Below are positions 35,117-43,277 of a stretch of 64,000 nucleotides of DNA, piece by piece. The notes under the pieces are model-generated. The model made no database searches, was not told where the DNA came from, and was given only the letters and a program-made list of their open reading frames with translations. The position numbers and the translations under genes were made by a program. This stretch comes from Acidisoma silvae (lineage in GTDB: Bacteria; Pseudomonadota; Alphaproteobacteria; Acetobacterales; Acetobacteraceae). The DNA lies in assembly GCF_020618775.1 (NCBI RefSeq), contig NZ_JAESVB010000010.1:62001-126000 (forward strand), in the 5' to 3' direction. Position 1 is the first letter of the stretch. Every line of letters starts with the position of its first letter.

Positions 35117-35958
35117 CACGCCTCCAGAGGATCAAGGAAGAGCGCCATTGCCAATAGGTCGGCGGTACCGCCGGGGCTGAGGTTGCGGGCGACGAATGCG
35201 GCATGAATGGCTTCGGCGCGCCGGTGCCAATCCGGTGCGGCGATGCCGCCGGCAGCCAGAAAGCCGGTCGCCGCGTCCTGCGCGAAAGCGAGGCCTGTGG
35301 CGCCACCGCGATGGAGCAGGTTGGTATCATCCAGCTGTGCGATCAAAGCCATGCAGGCCTGTATTCGCTCGGCTTCGGCATTCTCGGGCGCCATTCGCCG
35401 GCCGGCGCGCAAGGCGGGTAGGGCGATGGCGTAAGCCGAGGGGAAGCCTGCAACGGCTTCCGCTCTTGCGCCGCCGACCCGGAAGCGGCGCGCAACGATG
35501 GCGCCGTTGCTGGCCATATTCGCCGGCGCATCGGCGATCGCCATGCCCCATCTGAAGGCTACCAGCTCGCCGAGCCGGAGGGTGATGTTACTATGTGCCT
35601 GCCGAAGCCCCATGGCAGCGCAAAGCAACCCCAAGCCGAAGATCGCGCCGCGATGCGTATTCACCCCACCGGTCGCGCGCAGCATGGCCTGCTCGGCCAC
35701 GATGCCAATGCGGCGCAGCTGATCCAGGTCGGCATCTTCAGCCCCGGCCGCCGCAAGATGAGAAAAAAACGGCTCCAGACTTCTCGCGCTCAGGCGCAGG
35801 AGGGCAGCATTCATGTCGTGATGCGCACCCTGGTCGCGATGGCTGACCAAGCCGGGCTTTGGATAGGTTTCCAGTTCAGCGACCAGGCAGGCACTTGCCC
35901 AGGCACCAAGCGATTCGGACGAGGTTTTGAAGGCCGGGTGCGCAAGCGTAAGGCTCAT
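35116..35958 (-). CDS. mdcB: Triphosphoribosyl-dephospho-CoA synthase
   Basis: A 280-residue enzyme of the CitG/MdcB family, which joins ATP and dephospho-CoA to give the prosthetic-group precursor of malonate decarboxylase. Family motifs are LVAELETYPKPGLVSHRDQGAH (seen in part), MNAALLRLSARSLEPFF, GVNTHRGAIFGLGLL and NLLHRGGATGLAFAQ. The ATG at 35958 overlaps the mdcG stop (ATGA). A GTG at 35970 would lengthen it but is unneeded. Confidence 0.92.
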   Translation of the reverse strand: MSLTLAHPAFKTSSESLGAWASACLVAELETYPKPGLVSHRDQGAHHDMNAALLRLSARSLEPFFSHLAAAGAEDADLDQLRRIGIVAEQAMLRATGGVNTHRGAIFGLGLLCAAMGLRQAHSNITLRLGELVAFRWGMAIADAPANMASNGAIVARRFRVGGARAEAVAGFPSAYAIALPALRAGRRMAPENAEAERIQACMALIAQLDDTNLLHRGGATGLAFAQDAATGFLAAGGIAAPDWHRRAEAIHAAFVARNLSPGGTADLLAMALFLDPLEA

Positions 35959-36584
35959 GATGGTGCACACGCCAGGAACGCGCCCTTGGCCATCAGAACG
36001 ACCGCTGTGTCATTCTTGACAGCGACATGGTCACACGATGCGTGCAGTTCGCGCCATTGCGCCGCACCAGAAGAACCCTGGACCTCGCCGTCGATCTGCA
36101 TCGGTGCCGCGCCTGCGATAGCGGCGATGCCATCGAGCAGGCTGCTTGGCTGGGCGGGAAGCTCCCAGAGAAGGTCGAGATCGGAGGCCGGCGAGAGATA
36201 GGAAAGACCTGTCAGATAGTGCCAAGCGAGGCTTCCAAAGCAGCGCGTCCCGGCATCAAGCCGCAGCAGAGCCGCGATGGTTCCTTGCCATGCCGCTGGC
36301 GCCGTTGCGGCGGCGGCGGCAAGGCGCGGCGGCGGTTGGATGCTCACGATGTCCCGCTCCGGCAAGGTCAGCGCGAGGCGTCTTTTGCCCAGGCCGGGCG
36401 GCAAGGGTAGCCCGAGCGGTACCTCACCCGGCGGCTCGTCTTCCAGCGGCCGCCGCAGGACCAGCGGAAAGCCGCGCTCGGCCCAGGCCGCGACCAGCGG
36501 TTCCGAGGCAAGATCTGGCCGTCTTGCCAGCAATCCTGCCCAGGCATTCCGGTTTGGGGTCAGCATCCAATGGCGCCGCTGCAT
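35955..36584 (-). CDS. mdcG: Malonate decarboxylase holo-ACP synthase (phosphoribosyl-dephospho-CoA transferase)
   Basis: A 209-residue nucleotidyltransferase that attaches the prosthetic group to MdcC. The motif LTGLSYLSPASDLDLLWEL contains the paired acidic residues of the transferase fold, and VSIQPPPRL is conserved in MdcG. ATG 36584 is four bases after the mdcE stop; the reading frame runs further upstream within mdcE, which is shadow. Neighbours on both sides are mdc genes. Confidence 0.88.
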   Translation of the reverse strand: MQRRHWMLTPNRNAWAGLLARRPDLASEPLVAAWAERGFPLVLRRPLEDEPPGEVPLGLPLPPGLGKRRLALTLPERDIVSIQPPPRLAAAAATAPAAWQGTIAALLRLDAGTRCFGSLAWHYLTGLSYLSPASDLDLLWELPAQPSSLLDGIAAIAGAAPMQIDGEVQGSSGAAQWRELHASCDHVAVKNDTAVVLMAKGAFLACAPS

Positions 36585-36588
36585 GCTG

Positions 36589-37305
36589 TCAGGCCGATGC
36601 CAGTGCTTCGATCCGCGCCGCGACGGCGGCAGCTTTGGGACGGCCGCCGCGCGTGGCACCCAGGGTGCCGCGGTTATCTCGGCCGGTGGGTTGGCCGATC
36701 ACCGCAAGAATCTGGTCGGCGAGGTCCGCTATCGGATCGAGGGTTTGATGGATTGCGCCGGTCTGCGCGAGATTTTCCAAACCCGGCGCGAAGACCGGCG
36801 TCACCTCTGCCATCTTTTGCAGTCGCTCAATCGGCAGTTTTGTGACGCGCGCCATGGAAGGCAGGTCCATCACCGCCGGATGAGCGCCTGGCAAGGCCAG
36901 AAGGGTGTCGCAGGCCAGGGCGGTGGCGATGAAAGCACCCGCGGCGCTGCCACCATACAGCAGACCGATCGTGCGATGCCCTTGCTGCTGCGCCAGAAGA
37001 ACGGATTTTGCCAAGTGCGCGAGATACTCGCTGAGCCCCATCAACTCGTCATGCCGGCTCATTCTCTGGCTGCCGGAATCAATCAGGACAAGAAGAGGAC
37101 GCGGCATCCCTTTGCCGATGAGGTTGAGCACATTGCCCGCGAGCGTCAGGGCATCTTCCGCACCGAGCACGCTGCCACCAGTGATGCCCATGACATCCAC
37201 AGGTGTTGTGTGACCAAGCGTGCCTTCGCCGAACAGCAGGCATCCTTGATGTTCGACGGAATGGCCCGCCGAAAACAGCCTCGGGAGGATGTCATCGCGC
37301 TCCAT
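36589..37305 (-). CDS. mdcE: Malonate decarboxylase subunit gamma
   Basis: A 238-residue carboxyltransferase-superfamily subunit which, with MdcD, decarboxylates malonyl-S-MdcC. It has VMGITGGSVLGAEDALTLAG, LIDSGSQRMSRHDELMGLSE, and LYGGSAAGAFIATALAC with the glycine-rich oxyanion-hole segment. ATG 37305 overlaps the end of mdcD by 14 bases, a tight coupling. Confidence 0.9.
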   Translation of the reverse strand: MERDDILPRLFSAGHSVEHQGCLLFGEGTLGHTTPVDVMGITGGSVLGAEDALTLAGNVLNLIGKGMPRPLLVLIDSGSQRMSRHDELMGLSEYLAHLAKSVLLAQQQGHRTIGLLYGGSAAGAFIATALACDTLLALPGAHPAVMDLPSMARVTKLPIERLQKMAEVTPVFAPGLENLAQTGAIHQTLDPIADLADQILAVIGQPTGRDNRGTLGATRGGRPKAAAVAARIEALASA

Positions 37306-38209
37306 TTGCGTTCTCCCGCTTATCCAAAGCCTGTTCGAGGAAGGCTTCAGTCGCGCTACCCGGGAGGCCGACCGGATCCGTGATGCCGAGTGCCGTCCAG
37401 ACATCGATACCGTCTTGCGCCTGCCCGAAGCGGTCCAGACGATTGGCAAGGCGCTTTTGCTCAGCCTCGAGCACACTTGTCGTCAGTGGCTGTCGCTTGG
37501 CTAATGCGGCAATCGTCGCTGCGCGGAAACCATCCGCGTTATCATTCACAAAATCATCTGCACCGCCGATAAGATAGCGGTGTTTGCCGCCCATCGTGCG
37601 CCAGACGAAGGCGCGGTCACGGCTGTCGAATTCCTCGACACCGCGATTGGTCTCGATCACTTCCGGTCCACTGACGCTGATGCGTCCCTGTTCCGACACG
37701 ATGAGATGCGAGCAGCAGCCGGCGATGATGCCACCGCCGCCGTAGCAGCCGGCGCGGCCGCCGATGAGACCGATGACCGAGCATCCTGCTATTCGCGCCT
37801 CGACAATCGCCCGGATGATCTCGCTGATCGCGAGTTCGCCGGCATTCGCCTCCTGCAGCCTGACGCCGCCCGTGTCGAAAAGAAGCACGACATCCTGCCG
37901 ATGTATCCCAGCTGCCCGGAGAAGGCCGGTCAGCTTGGCGCCATGCACTTCGCCGAAGGCACCGCCCATGAAGCGGCCTTCCTGGGCAGCGACGAAAATG
38001 GGCCGGTTGTCCAGGCGGGCGCGCCCGACGACGATGCCGTCATCGAATTGCCTGGGCAGATCGAAAAGACCGAGATGCGGAGAAGTCTCTCGCTGCTCCG
38101 GTCCTAAAAATTCTGCAAAGCTTTTGTGGTCTAGCAGCGCTGCGAGACGCTGCCTGGCTGTCGCCTCGAACCAGCTGGTAGAGGCGTTATGATGGGGCAG
38201 GGCGGTCAT
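37292..38209 (-). CDS. mdcD: Malonate decarboxylase subunit beta
   Basis: A 305-residue carboxyltransferase subunit. FVAAQEGRFMGGAFGEVHGAK (in part), LLFDTGGVRLQEANAGE, and GGRAGCYGGGGIIAGCCSHL match MdcD. It forms the decarboxylase core with MdcE. The start overlaps the mdcC stop (ATGA at 38206-38209). Confidence 0.92.
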   Translation of the reverse strand: MTALPHHNASTSWFEATARQRLAALLDHKSFAEFLGPEQRETSPHLGLFDLPRQFDDGIVVGRARLDNRPIFVAAQEGRFMGGAFGEVHGAKLTGLLRAAGIHRQDVVLLFDTGGVRLQEANAGELAISEIIRAIVEARIAGCSVIGLIGGRAGCYGGGGIIAGCCSHLIVSEQGRISVSGPEVIETNRGVEEFDSRDRAFVWRTMGGKHRYLIGGADDFVNDNADGFRAATIAALAKRQPLTTSVLEAEQKRLANRLDRFGQAQDGIDVWTALGITDPVGLPGSATEAFLEQALDKRENANGAR

Positions 38210-38520
38210 GTCTCAGTCTCCTCGATCATGCGAAGACCTTGGGCCAGGCGGAGCGCGACCATGTCGGGCCGGGCGCCGCCGTCATTAATGGACACGCGCA
38301 GGCCGCCCGTGCCGCGGGCGACGAAATCAGCGATGACGGCTTCCCAAACAGCACCGAAACCATGGGCTGCGGTTGCAATGTCGATCCTGCAAGTGTTCTG
38401 GTCTTCCATCCGTTCAACCAGGACTTCGAGATTGCCAGAGGCAACCACGCCGGCAATGGCCTGCCATCGCGAGCCGCCTGCGGGACGGGGGGCTTTTAGC
38501 GTGAAGGAGAGTTGTTCCAT
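38206..38520 (-). CDS. mdcC: Malonate decarboxylase acyl carrier protein (subunit delta)
   Basis: A 104-residue acyl carrier protein that carries the 2'-(5''-phosphoribosyl)-3'-dephospho-CoA group. The sequence has the MdcC start MEQLSFTLKAP, the segment LEVLVERMEDQNTCRIDI, and a C-terminal RVSINDGGARPDMVALRL. The modified Ser is expected near the start region of the family; its exact residue was not fixed. Ten bases separate it from mdcA. Confidence 0.9.
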   Translation of the reverse strand: MEQLSFTLKAPRPAGGSRWQAIAGVVASGNLEVLVERMEDQNTCRIDIATAAHGFGAVWEAVIADFVARGTGGLRVSINDGGARPDMVALRLAQGLRMIEETET

Positions 38521-38529
38521 CGGTGCCTC

Positions 38530-40197
38530 CTACCAATTTCGGAAACGGCTGGGGGGCTTATACAAACCGCCGGAAGCCAGCATGAGATCCTTGATCGAGC
38601 GTGCCGCGAGCAGGCTGCGATCCGCATCGAGAGGATTGATTCCAAGGTCTTCGGGGCGCTGAATGATGCGCCGCTCGCGCAAGCGTTCGACCATCTTGCG
38701 GTCGCGCTGCCGCCCGATGTCGGTATAGCCGGCGACGCCGCGAATGGCCTGTTCGCGCTCATCTACCGTGCGGCAGAGAAGAAGATTGGCGATGCCTTCC
38801 TCGGTGACGATATGGGTCACGTCATCGCCATAGACCATGACGGGAGCAAGATCGAGGCCGAGCTTCTGCGCCAAAGCCAGCGCATCCAACTGTTCGACGA
38901 AGAGCGGTACATTCTTGTCGCCGAAGGTCTCCCCGATTTGCACGACGAGCTTACGGCCACGCCGCAGCGGTGCAGGAGATGTGCTATCGGCTTCCGCACC
39001 GGCTTGCAGCCATGGCGCGCTCGGATGGCGGCGGCCGTGCGGATCAGAGCCCATGTTCGGTGCGCCGCCGAAGCCGGCGATGCGGCTCGTTGTCACGGTC
39101 GAGCTATGGCCTGCAAGGTCGATCTGCAACGTAGAGCCGATGAACATGTCGCAGGCATAGAGCCCGGCGGTCTGGCAAAAGGCTCGGTTGGACCGCAGTG
39201 ACCCGTCCGGCCCGGTAAAAAAGACATCGGAGCGGGCCGCGACGTAATCCTCCATACCCACTTCCGAGCCGAAGCAATGAATCTGCTCCACCCAGCCGGC
39301 TTCAATCGCCGGAATGAGCGTGGGATGCGGGTTGAGCGCGAAATGAGAACAGATCTTGCCGCGGAGGCCGAGTGCCTCGCCATAGGTCGGCAAAAGCAGC
39401 TCAATCGCAGCGGTGCTGAAGCCGATGCCATGGTTGAGGCGTTTGACGCCGTAGGGGGCATAAAGGCCCTTGATGGCCAGCATGGCAGTCAGAATTTGCG
39501 TCTCGGTCACGGCCGCCGGATCGCGGGTAAACAGCGGCTCAACATAGAAAGGCGCTTTGGCGTCGACCACGAAATGCACGAGGTCACCGGGAATATCGAC
39601 GCGCGGCACGCGGTCGACGATTTCCCCCACCTGGGCGATGACGAGGCCATCCTTGAAGCTTGTCGCTTCAACCACCGTCGGCGTATCCTCCGTATTGGGC
39701 CCTGTATAGAGATTGCCCTCGCGATCAGCGGAGACAGCGGCAATCAGCGCCACATTGGGCGTCAGATCGATGAAATAGCGCGCGAACAATTCGAGATAGG
39801 TGTGAACCGCGCCGAGCTCTATTTGGCCGCCGAACAGCATGCGCGCGATACGCGCCGATTGCGGGCCGGAATAGGAAAAGTCCAGTCGCCTTGCAATGCC
39901 TTTGTCGAACAGATCGAGATGCTCAGGCAAGACAACGCCGGATTGCACCATGTGAAGATCGTGGATCCGTTCAGGGGCGACATTTGCCAGGGCCTTGGCC
40001 AGCAGATCGGCCTGCTTCTGGTTGTCTCCCTCGATGCAGACGCGGTCACCCGACCGGATGACGGTCTCGAAAAATTCGGTCAGGCGGCCGGCCGGGACCA
40101 TTTTCCCGTCCGCATAGGCTTGTCCGGCAGAAATACGATCCGCTCGAGCGGCCCGCTGTTCGTTCCATTTCGTCATGGCCATTCGCTTTGTATGCAT
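38530..40197 (-). CDS. mdcA: Malonate decarboxylase subunit alpha (acetyl-S-ACP:malonate ACP transferase)
   Basis: A 555-residue CoA-transferase-fold subunit that exchanges acetyl for malonate on MdcC. MdcA landmarks are RISAGQAYADGKMVPAGRL, CIEGDNQKQADLLAKAL, MLFGGQIELGAVHTYLELF, DGSLRSNRAFCQTAGLYACD and GFGGAPNMGSDPHGRRH. Start options are ATG 40197, 40182 and 40176; the first has a GAGAAAG seven to eight bases upstream. It is the first gene of mdcACDEGBH. No transporter (mdcF, or mdcL/mdcM) is in the operon. Confidence 0.92.
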   Translation of the reverse strand: MHTKRMAMTKWNEQRAARADRISAGQAYADGKMVPAGRLTEFFETVIRSGDRVCIEGDNQKQADLLAKALANVAPERIHDLHMVQSGVVLPEHLDLFDKGIARRLDFSYSGPQSARIARMLFGGQIELGAVHTYLELFARYFIDLTPNVALIAAVSADREGNLYTGPNTEDTPTVVEATSFKDGLVIAQVGEIVDRVPRVDIPGDLVHFVVDAKAPFYVEPLFTRDPAAVTETQILTAMLAIKGLYAPYGVKRLNHGIGFSTAAIELLLPTYGEALGLRGKICSHFALNPHPTLIPAIEAGWVEQIHCFGSEVGMEDYVAARSDVFFTGPDGSLRSNRAFCQTAGLYACDMFIGSTLQIDLAGHSSTVTTSRIAGFGGAPNMGSDPHGRRHPSAPWLQAGAEADSTSPAPLRRGRKLVVQIGETFGDKNVPLFVEQLDALALAQKLGLDLAPVMVYGDDVTHIVTEEGIANLLLCRTVDEREQAIRGVAGYTDIGRQRDRKMVERLRERRIIQRPEDLGINPLDADRSLLAARSIKDLMLASGGLYKPPSRFRNW

Positions 40198-40216
40198 GAT
40201 TGGCTTTCTCTGGACG

Positions 40217-40230
40217 TTATGTATACATAA
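40217..40230. promoter_or_regulatory. Palindromic operator between mdcA and the GntR gene
   Basis: TTATGTATACATAA is a perfect 14-base palindrome 20 bases before the mdcA start. It resembles the ATTGTATACAAT site recalled for the GntR-family regulator MdcY of the Acinetobacter mdc operon, and the divergent gene here is a GntR regulator. Confidence 0.7.
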
Positions 40231-40305
40231 ATTCCGAAAATGTCGATTGTTATCGGCATTACTCTCTTTACAGGGGAGCATTGCATACGAAGTGGGGGAT
40301 GGGCG

Positions 40306-40995
40306 ATGGCCGGGCATACAGAGAGTGAGGCGATAGAAACGGGTTTGGATGGCCCGTTATTGCTGTCGGAGCGTATTCGGAACGCATTGACGGACGAGAT
40401 TGCCGCGGGTGACCTACAACCCGGGACCGCGCTTGACGAGCAGCAGCTCGCTGACCGTTTCGGAGCATCGCGGACGCCGGTGCGGGAGGCTTTGCGACAA
40501 TTGGCCGTCTCCGGCCTCGTCGATATCCGCCCGCGTCGCGGCGTGGTGGTGGCCCGTGTGACGCCGGAACGTGTGATGGACATGTTTGAAACCGTTGCCG
40601 AGATTGAGGCGCTTTGCGTCCGTCTTGCAACCTATCGCATGACGCCTGCTGAGCGCGGCCGACTGCTCGAATTGCACGATGAGGCCAGCCGTGCAGCCGA
40701 AGCGGAGGATGTCGATGCCTATGACGGCATCAACGCGGCCTTTCATGAGACTTTGTATCAGGCGACGCATAATGCATTCCTGGCGGAACAGGCGATCAGC
40801 CTGCGTGGCCGGCTTAACGCCTTTCGGCGCACGCAACTGCGGTACAAAGACCGGCTTGCGCGCTCGATCGCTGAGCATGGCGCGATCCTTGCTGCAATTG
40901 CTGAAGGCGACGGAGAGACTGCGTCGCGCCGCATGCGCGCCCATATGTCGAATGCGGCAATCGCGCTGCGGCGCTATCTGGAACTCCACACCTGA
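40306..40995 (+). CDS. GntR/FCD regulator of malonate decarboxylase (MdcY/MdcR-type)
   Basis: A 229-residue FCD-class regulator. The winged helix is clear (TALDEQQLADRFGASRTPVRE), with the FCD metal/ligand pattern in the C-terminus (DGINAAFHETLYQATHN, SIAEHGAILAAIAEGDGE). ATG 40306 has GGGGGA upstream. It is divergent from mdcA with a perfect palindrome between them, so it is very likely the mdc repressor responding to malonate. Neither the effector nor the mode of control is proven by sequence. Confidence 0.88.
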   Translation: MAGHTESEAIETGLDGPLLLSERIRNALTDEIAAGDLQPGTALDEQQLADRFGASRTPVREALRQLAVSGLVDIRPRRGVVVARVTPERVMDMFETVAEIEALCVRLATYRMTPAERGRLLELHDEASRAAEAEDVDAYDGINAAFHETLYQATHNAFLAEQAISLRGRLNAFRRTQLRYKDRLARSIAEHGAILAAIAEGDGETASRRMRAHMSNAAIALRRYLELHT

Positions 40996-41037
40996 CGGGC
41001 CTGGCCGGGGTCGGATCAATTCCGATTTTGCGGCTGA

Positions 41038-41334
41038 TCATGCGATCTCATCCAGTCGGAGAATCTCAGGCGGGTTCGCAAGCTTCCCCTCAGTGAAGGC
41101 TATGAAGGCTTTGAAATGGGGGGTGTTTTCATGAAAGGCAATGGCGGACTCATCGTGCCAGCGCTCAATGAAAACGAGTTTTGGATGGTCACCCTGTGAT
41201 CGGTAAGGTTGATACATTAGGCAACCCGCTTCCTTTCGGCTTTCCAGAGCGCAGCGCATGGCAGCGGCAAATATGTCGTTCTCATACCCAGCACGCAGGG
41301 GAAGAACGGCAAGGATGTCAATCGGCTTTGTCAT
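41038..41334 (-). CDS. Antibiotic biosynthesis monooxygenase (ABM/YgiN-like) domain protein
   Basis: A 98-residue dimeric alpha/beta-barrel protein with the ABM pattern: ILAVLPLRAGYENDIFAAAM, EAGCLMYQPYRSQGDHPKLV, FIERWHDESAIAFHENTPHF. YgiN-type members oxidise quinols or related aromatics, though many have no known substrate. The ATG at 41334 has no good ribosome binding site. It lies after a terminator-like hairpin on the same strand (41403-41423), so it probably has its own promoter. It is next to the hydroxyquinol island, where a quinol-oxidising role would fit, but this is inference. Confidence 0.82.
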   Translation of the reverse strand: MTKPIDILAVLPLRAGYENDIFAAAMRCALESRKEAGCLMYQPYRSQGDHPKLVFIERWHDESAIAFHENTPHFKAFIAFTEGKLANPPEILRLDEIA

Positions 41335-41390
41335 ATTGGATTTGTTTTCATATGAGTTCTGTTGCGATGGAAAACTATGCTGTAACGTAA

Positions 41391-41423
41391 GAAAAAATAA
41401 AACCGCAAACCTTCGGAAGGCGG
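41391..41423 (-). terminator. Minus-strand terminator-like hairpin with adjacent CCTCCC motif
   Basis: On the minus strand CCGCCTTCCGAAGG (41423-41410) and the following TTTGCGG (to 41403) can fold with a bulge, and TTTTATTTTTTC follows. ATTTCCTCCC lies directly upstream (about 41430-41422). It ends a minus-strand transcript upstream of the ABM gene; the anti-Shine-Dalgarno motif recalls the small RNA at 8239-8325. Confidence 0.45.
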
Positions 41424-41429
41424 GAGGAA

Positions 41430-41963
41430 ATGGCAACGATCCAGGATACAGCGATCAACCTTGACATGGGAGCAAACGCACCTGCGGTGATCGGTTTTGA
41501 GATTGAGACTTTTTTGGCCGCCCGGCCAAATATCTTGGCCCAGGATTACACCGTGCTGCGTCAGCCCGCAGACGCATCGCGCCTGCAACCGCCTTTCTGG
41601 GCAAATCGGGTCGAATTCGCATGGACGACGGAAGCGGGTCATCTTCCCTGTCTTGTCGAGATGCTAGACAATTTGACACTCAAAAACTGTGCGACGATTG
41701 GTGGTGTTATCCTGATCCATGCGGGTTCTTTCCCGTCATCGCCGCCACCGCTATTGTTGATGGCGCGTCACGCATGTTTTTATTACCTGGCGCCAACCGT
41801 TTCCGTGCTTCTCGAGGGAGCAACGGTTGGATTGGCAGTACCACCGATATGGAATCTTCATCGGATTTCATTGCAAACATGGTCTGAATTGCAGAGGGGC
41901 TCTGTGCAGCGCCTGCCTGCCGTCCTTTTCAGCGAAGGTCCGCTTATTCAAGCGGTCATGTAA
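41430..41963 (+). other. Unassigned stretch, possibly decayed coding sequence
   Basis: No recognisable gene is seen between the ABM gene and the YciI-like gene. One plus-strand frame is open for 177 codons (ATG 41430), but the GGAGG is only two bases from the ATG, base composition is lower in GC than the neighbours, codon use is atypical and no family motif is present. Other frames are open in shorter pieces. It may be the relic of a lost gene or a long 3' region of the minus-strand operon. Confidence 0.4.
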
Positions 41964-41983
41964 GGCTGGCTCCATTTTCTGAC

Positions 41984-42268
41984 CTAACGATTATCAGTTT
42001 TTTTGTCAAAACGACGGATGACAACCTTCTCCCAGATACCTTCCTTCACAAAAGGGTCGTGCGCGTTAAAAGCCTCGGCGGCGGCGCGCGAAGGAACCTC
42101 GACCAGGAACAGGCTGCCGAGCATGGTCTCACCGTCATCTGAGAGAAGCGGGCCGGCGACGACGAGACGGGCATGGCCTTCTGCCAAATAGGCACGATGC
42201 GCCGCATGATGTATCAGGCGCTGTGGCAAGGCATCAGGCTTGTCGAGGCAATGAATGGCGAAGAGCAT
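41984..42268 (-). CDS. YciI-like protein (copy 1)
   Basis: A 94-residue ferredoxin-like dimer of the YciI family (YCII, related to muconolactone isomerase): MLFAIHCLDKPDALPQRL, HHAAHRAYLAEG, VAGPLLSDDGETMLGSLFLV, and FNAHDPFVKEGIWEKVVI. It is clearly paralogous to the protein at 52455-52748. GGAAC lies upstream of ATG 42268. It follows the sugar ABC permease by 14 bases, so it is part of that operon. Family members include dehalogenases and ring-isomerising enzymes, so a catabolic step is plausible. Confidence 0.85.
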   Translation of the reverse strand: MLFAIHCLDKPDALPQRLIHHAAHRAYLAEGHARLVVAGPLLSDDGETMLGSLFLVEVPSRAAAEAFNAHDPFVKEGIWEKVVIRRFDKKTDNR

Positions 42269-42282
42269 TTCTGAAAGTTCCT

Positions 42283-43275
42283 TTATTTGATGATGCCGAT
42301 CTTGGTACGATCGGTCGTCAAGAAAACAGCGATCAGCGCCATGATACCAAAAACGATATATTGGCCGGTGGGTTTCACGCCGATCAGCACCGTGGCCACG
42401 CGCAGCCAGGCCGTGATGAGCCCGCCGATCACGCCGGCCCATAATCCGCCGACGCCGCCCGATATGGCAGTGCCGCCCAAAACCACACCGACGATTGATA
42501 GCAGCAGCAGATTGCCCGCCAGCGTAGGTGAACTGAATTGCGTTACCGACACCAGGGCAAGCCCGGCTAAAGCCGCGCATCCGGCCGAGGCTGCAAAGGC
42601 AAAGCTCCGCAGCCGGACGGTGCGAACGCCTGACATCAGCGCCGCGCGTTCCCCGGCGCCAAGGGCAAAAAGATCACGCCCGATCCGTGTGTAGCGCATC
42701 ACGACGGCCAGGACCGCCACCAGCGCCAAGGCGGCGAAGCCGGTATTGGGGATATCGAAACTTGTATCACCCAGAAGGTTGATGATGGGGTCGCTGTCCG
42801 GTAATGGCTGCGCCGTCGCATTGGACAGCAGAAGTGACAGGCCGGATAGCATGCTGAGCGTGCCGAGCGTCGTGATGAAGGACGGGATCTGTAGCCAGGC
42901 ATGCAGCCAGCCTTGAAACGCGCCGAACAGGATAGCGAGCAGAATCACGACGATGCAGGTCCAGGGACCGAAGATGGGAGCCAGCACCACAAGCATGACG
43001 CCGGTGATGGAGGCGATGCCGGCGACCGACAGATCAATGCTGCCGGTGAGGATGGGGATGGTGCTGCCGATGACGAGGATCATCAGCGGAGCGGCATCGG
43101 ATATGAATCCGTTCAGGGCGGCAGGCGACAAAGTGCCGGGCGCGATGATGGCGCTCAAACCCACCAGGAGGATCAGCACGGCCAGGGGCACGCTGCGCCG
43201 CAAAGCCGCCCGCCGTTCCGCGAAGCCCGGTTTCGCTTGTATCGTTCTGTCATCTGCGGGCTGGGACTGGGACAT
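42283..43275 (-). CDS. Sugar ABC transporter permease (RbsC-like)
   Basis: A 330-residue permease of the ribose/xylose/inositol type. Hydrophobic segments include PLMILVIGSTIPILTGSIDL with the conserved GSIDLSVAG loop, and the cytoplasmic signature GLRA-like VRTVRLRSFAFAASAGCAAL. It has about nine membrane segments. It belongs to the importer encoded from 46959 down to 42283, with a second permease at 44795. Two bases separate it from the ATPase stop. Confidence 0.92.
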   Translation of the reverse strand: MSQSQPADDRTIQAKPGFAERRAALRRSVPLAVLILLVGLSAIIAPGTLSPAALNGFISDAAPLMILVIGSTIPILTGSIDLSVAGIASITGVMLVVLAPIFGPWTCIVVILLAILFGAFQGWLHAWLQIPSFITTLGTLSMLSGLSLLLSNATAQPLPDSDPIINLLGDTSFDIPNTGFAALALVAVLAVVMRYTRIGRDLFALGAGERAALMSGVRTVRLRSFAFAASAGCAALAGLALVSVTQFSSPTLAGNLLLLSIVGVVLGGTAISGGVGGLWAGVIGGLITAWLRVATVLIGVKPTGQYIVFGIMALIAVFLTTDRTKIGIIK

Positions 43276-43277
43276 CG

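Noticed and set aside
41430-41963. A 177-codon plus-strand frame as a real gene
   Set aside because: The Shine-Dalgarno is too close to the ATG, codon use is unlike the neighbours and no family is recognisable; kept only as an unassigned stretch.
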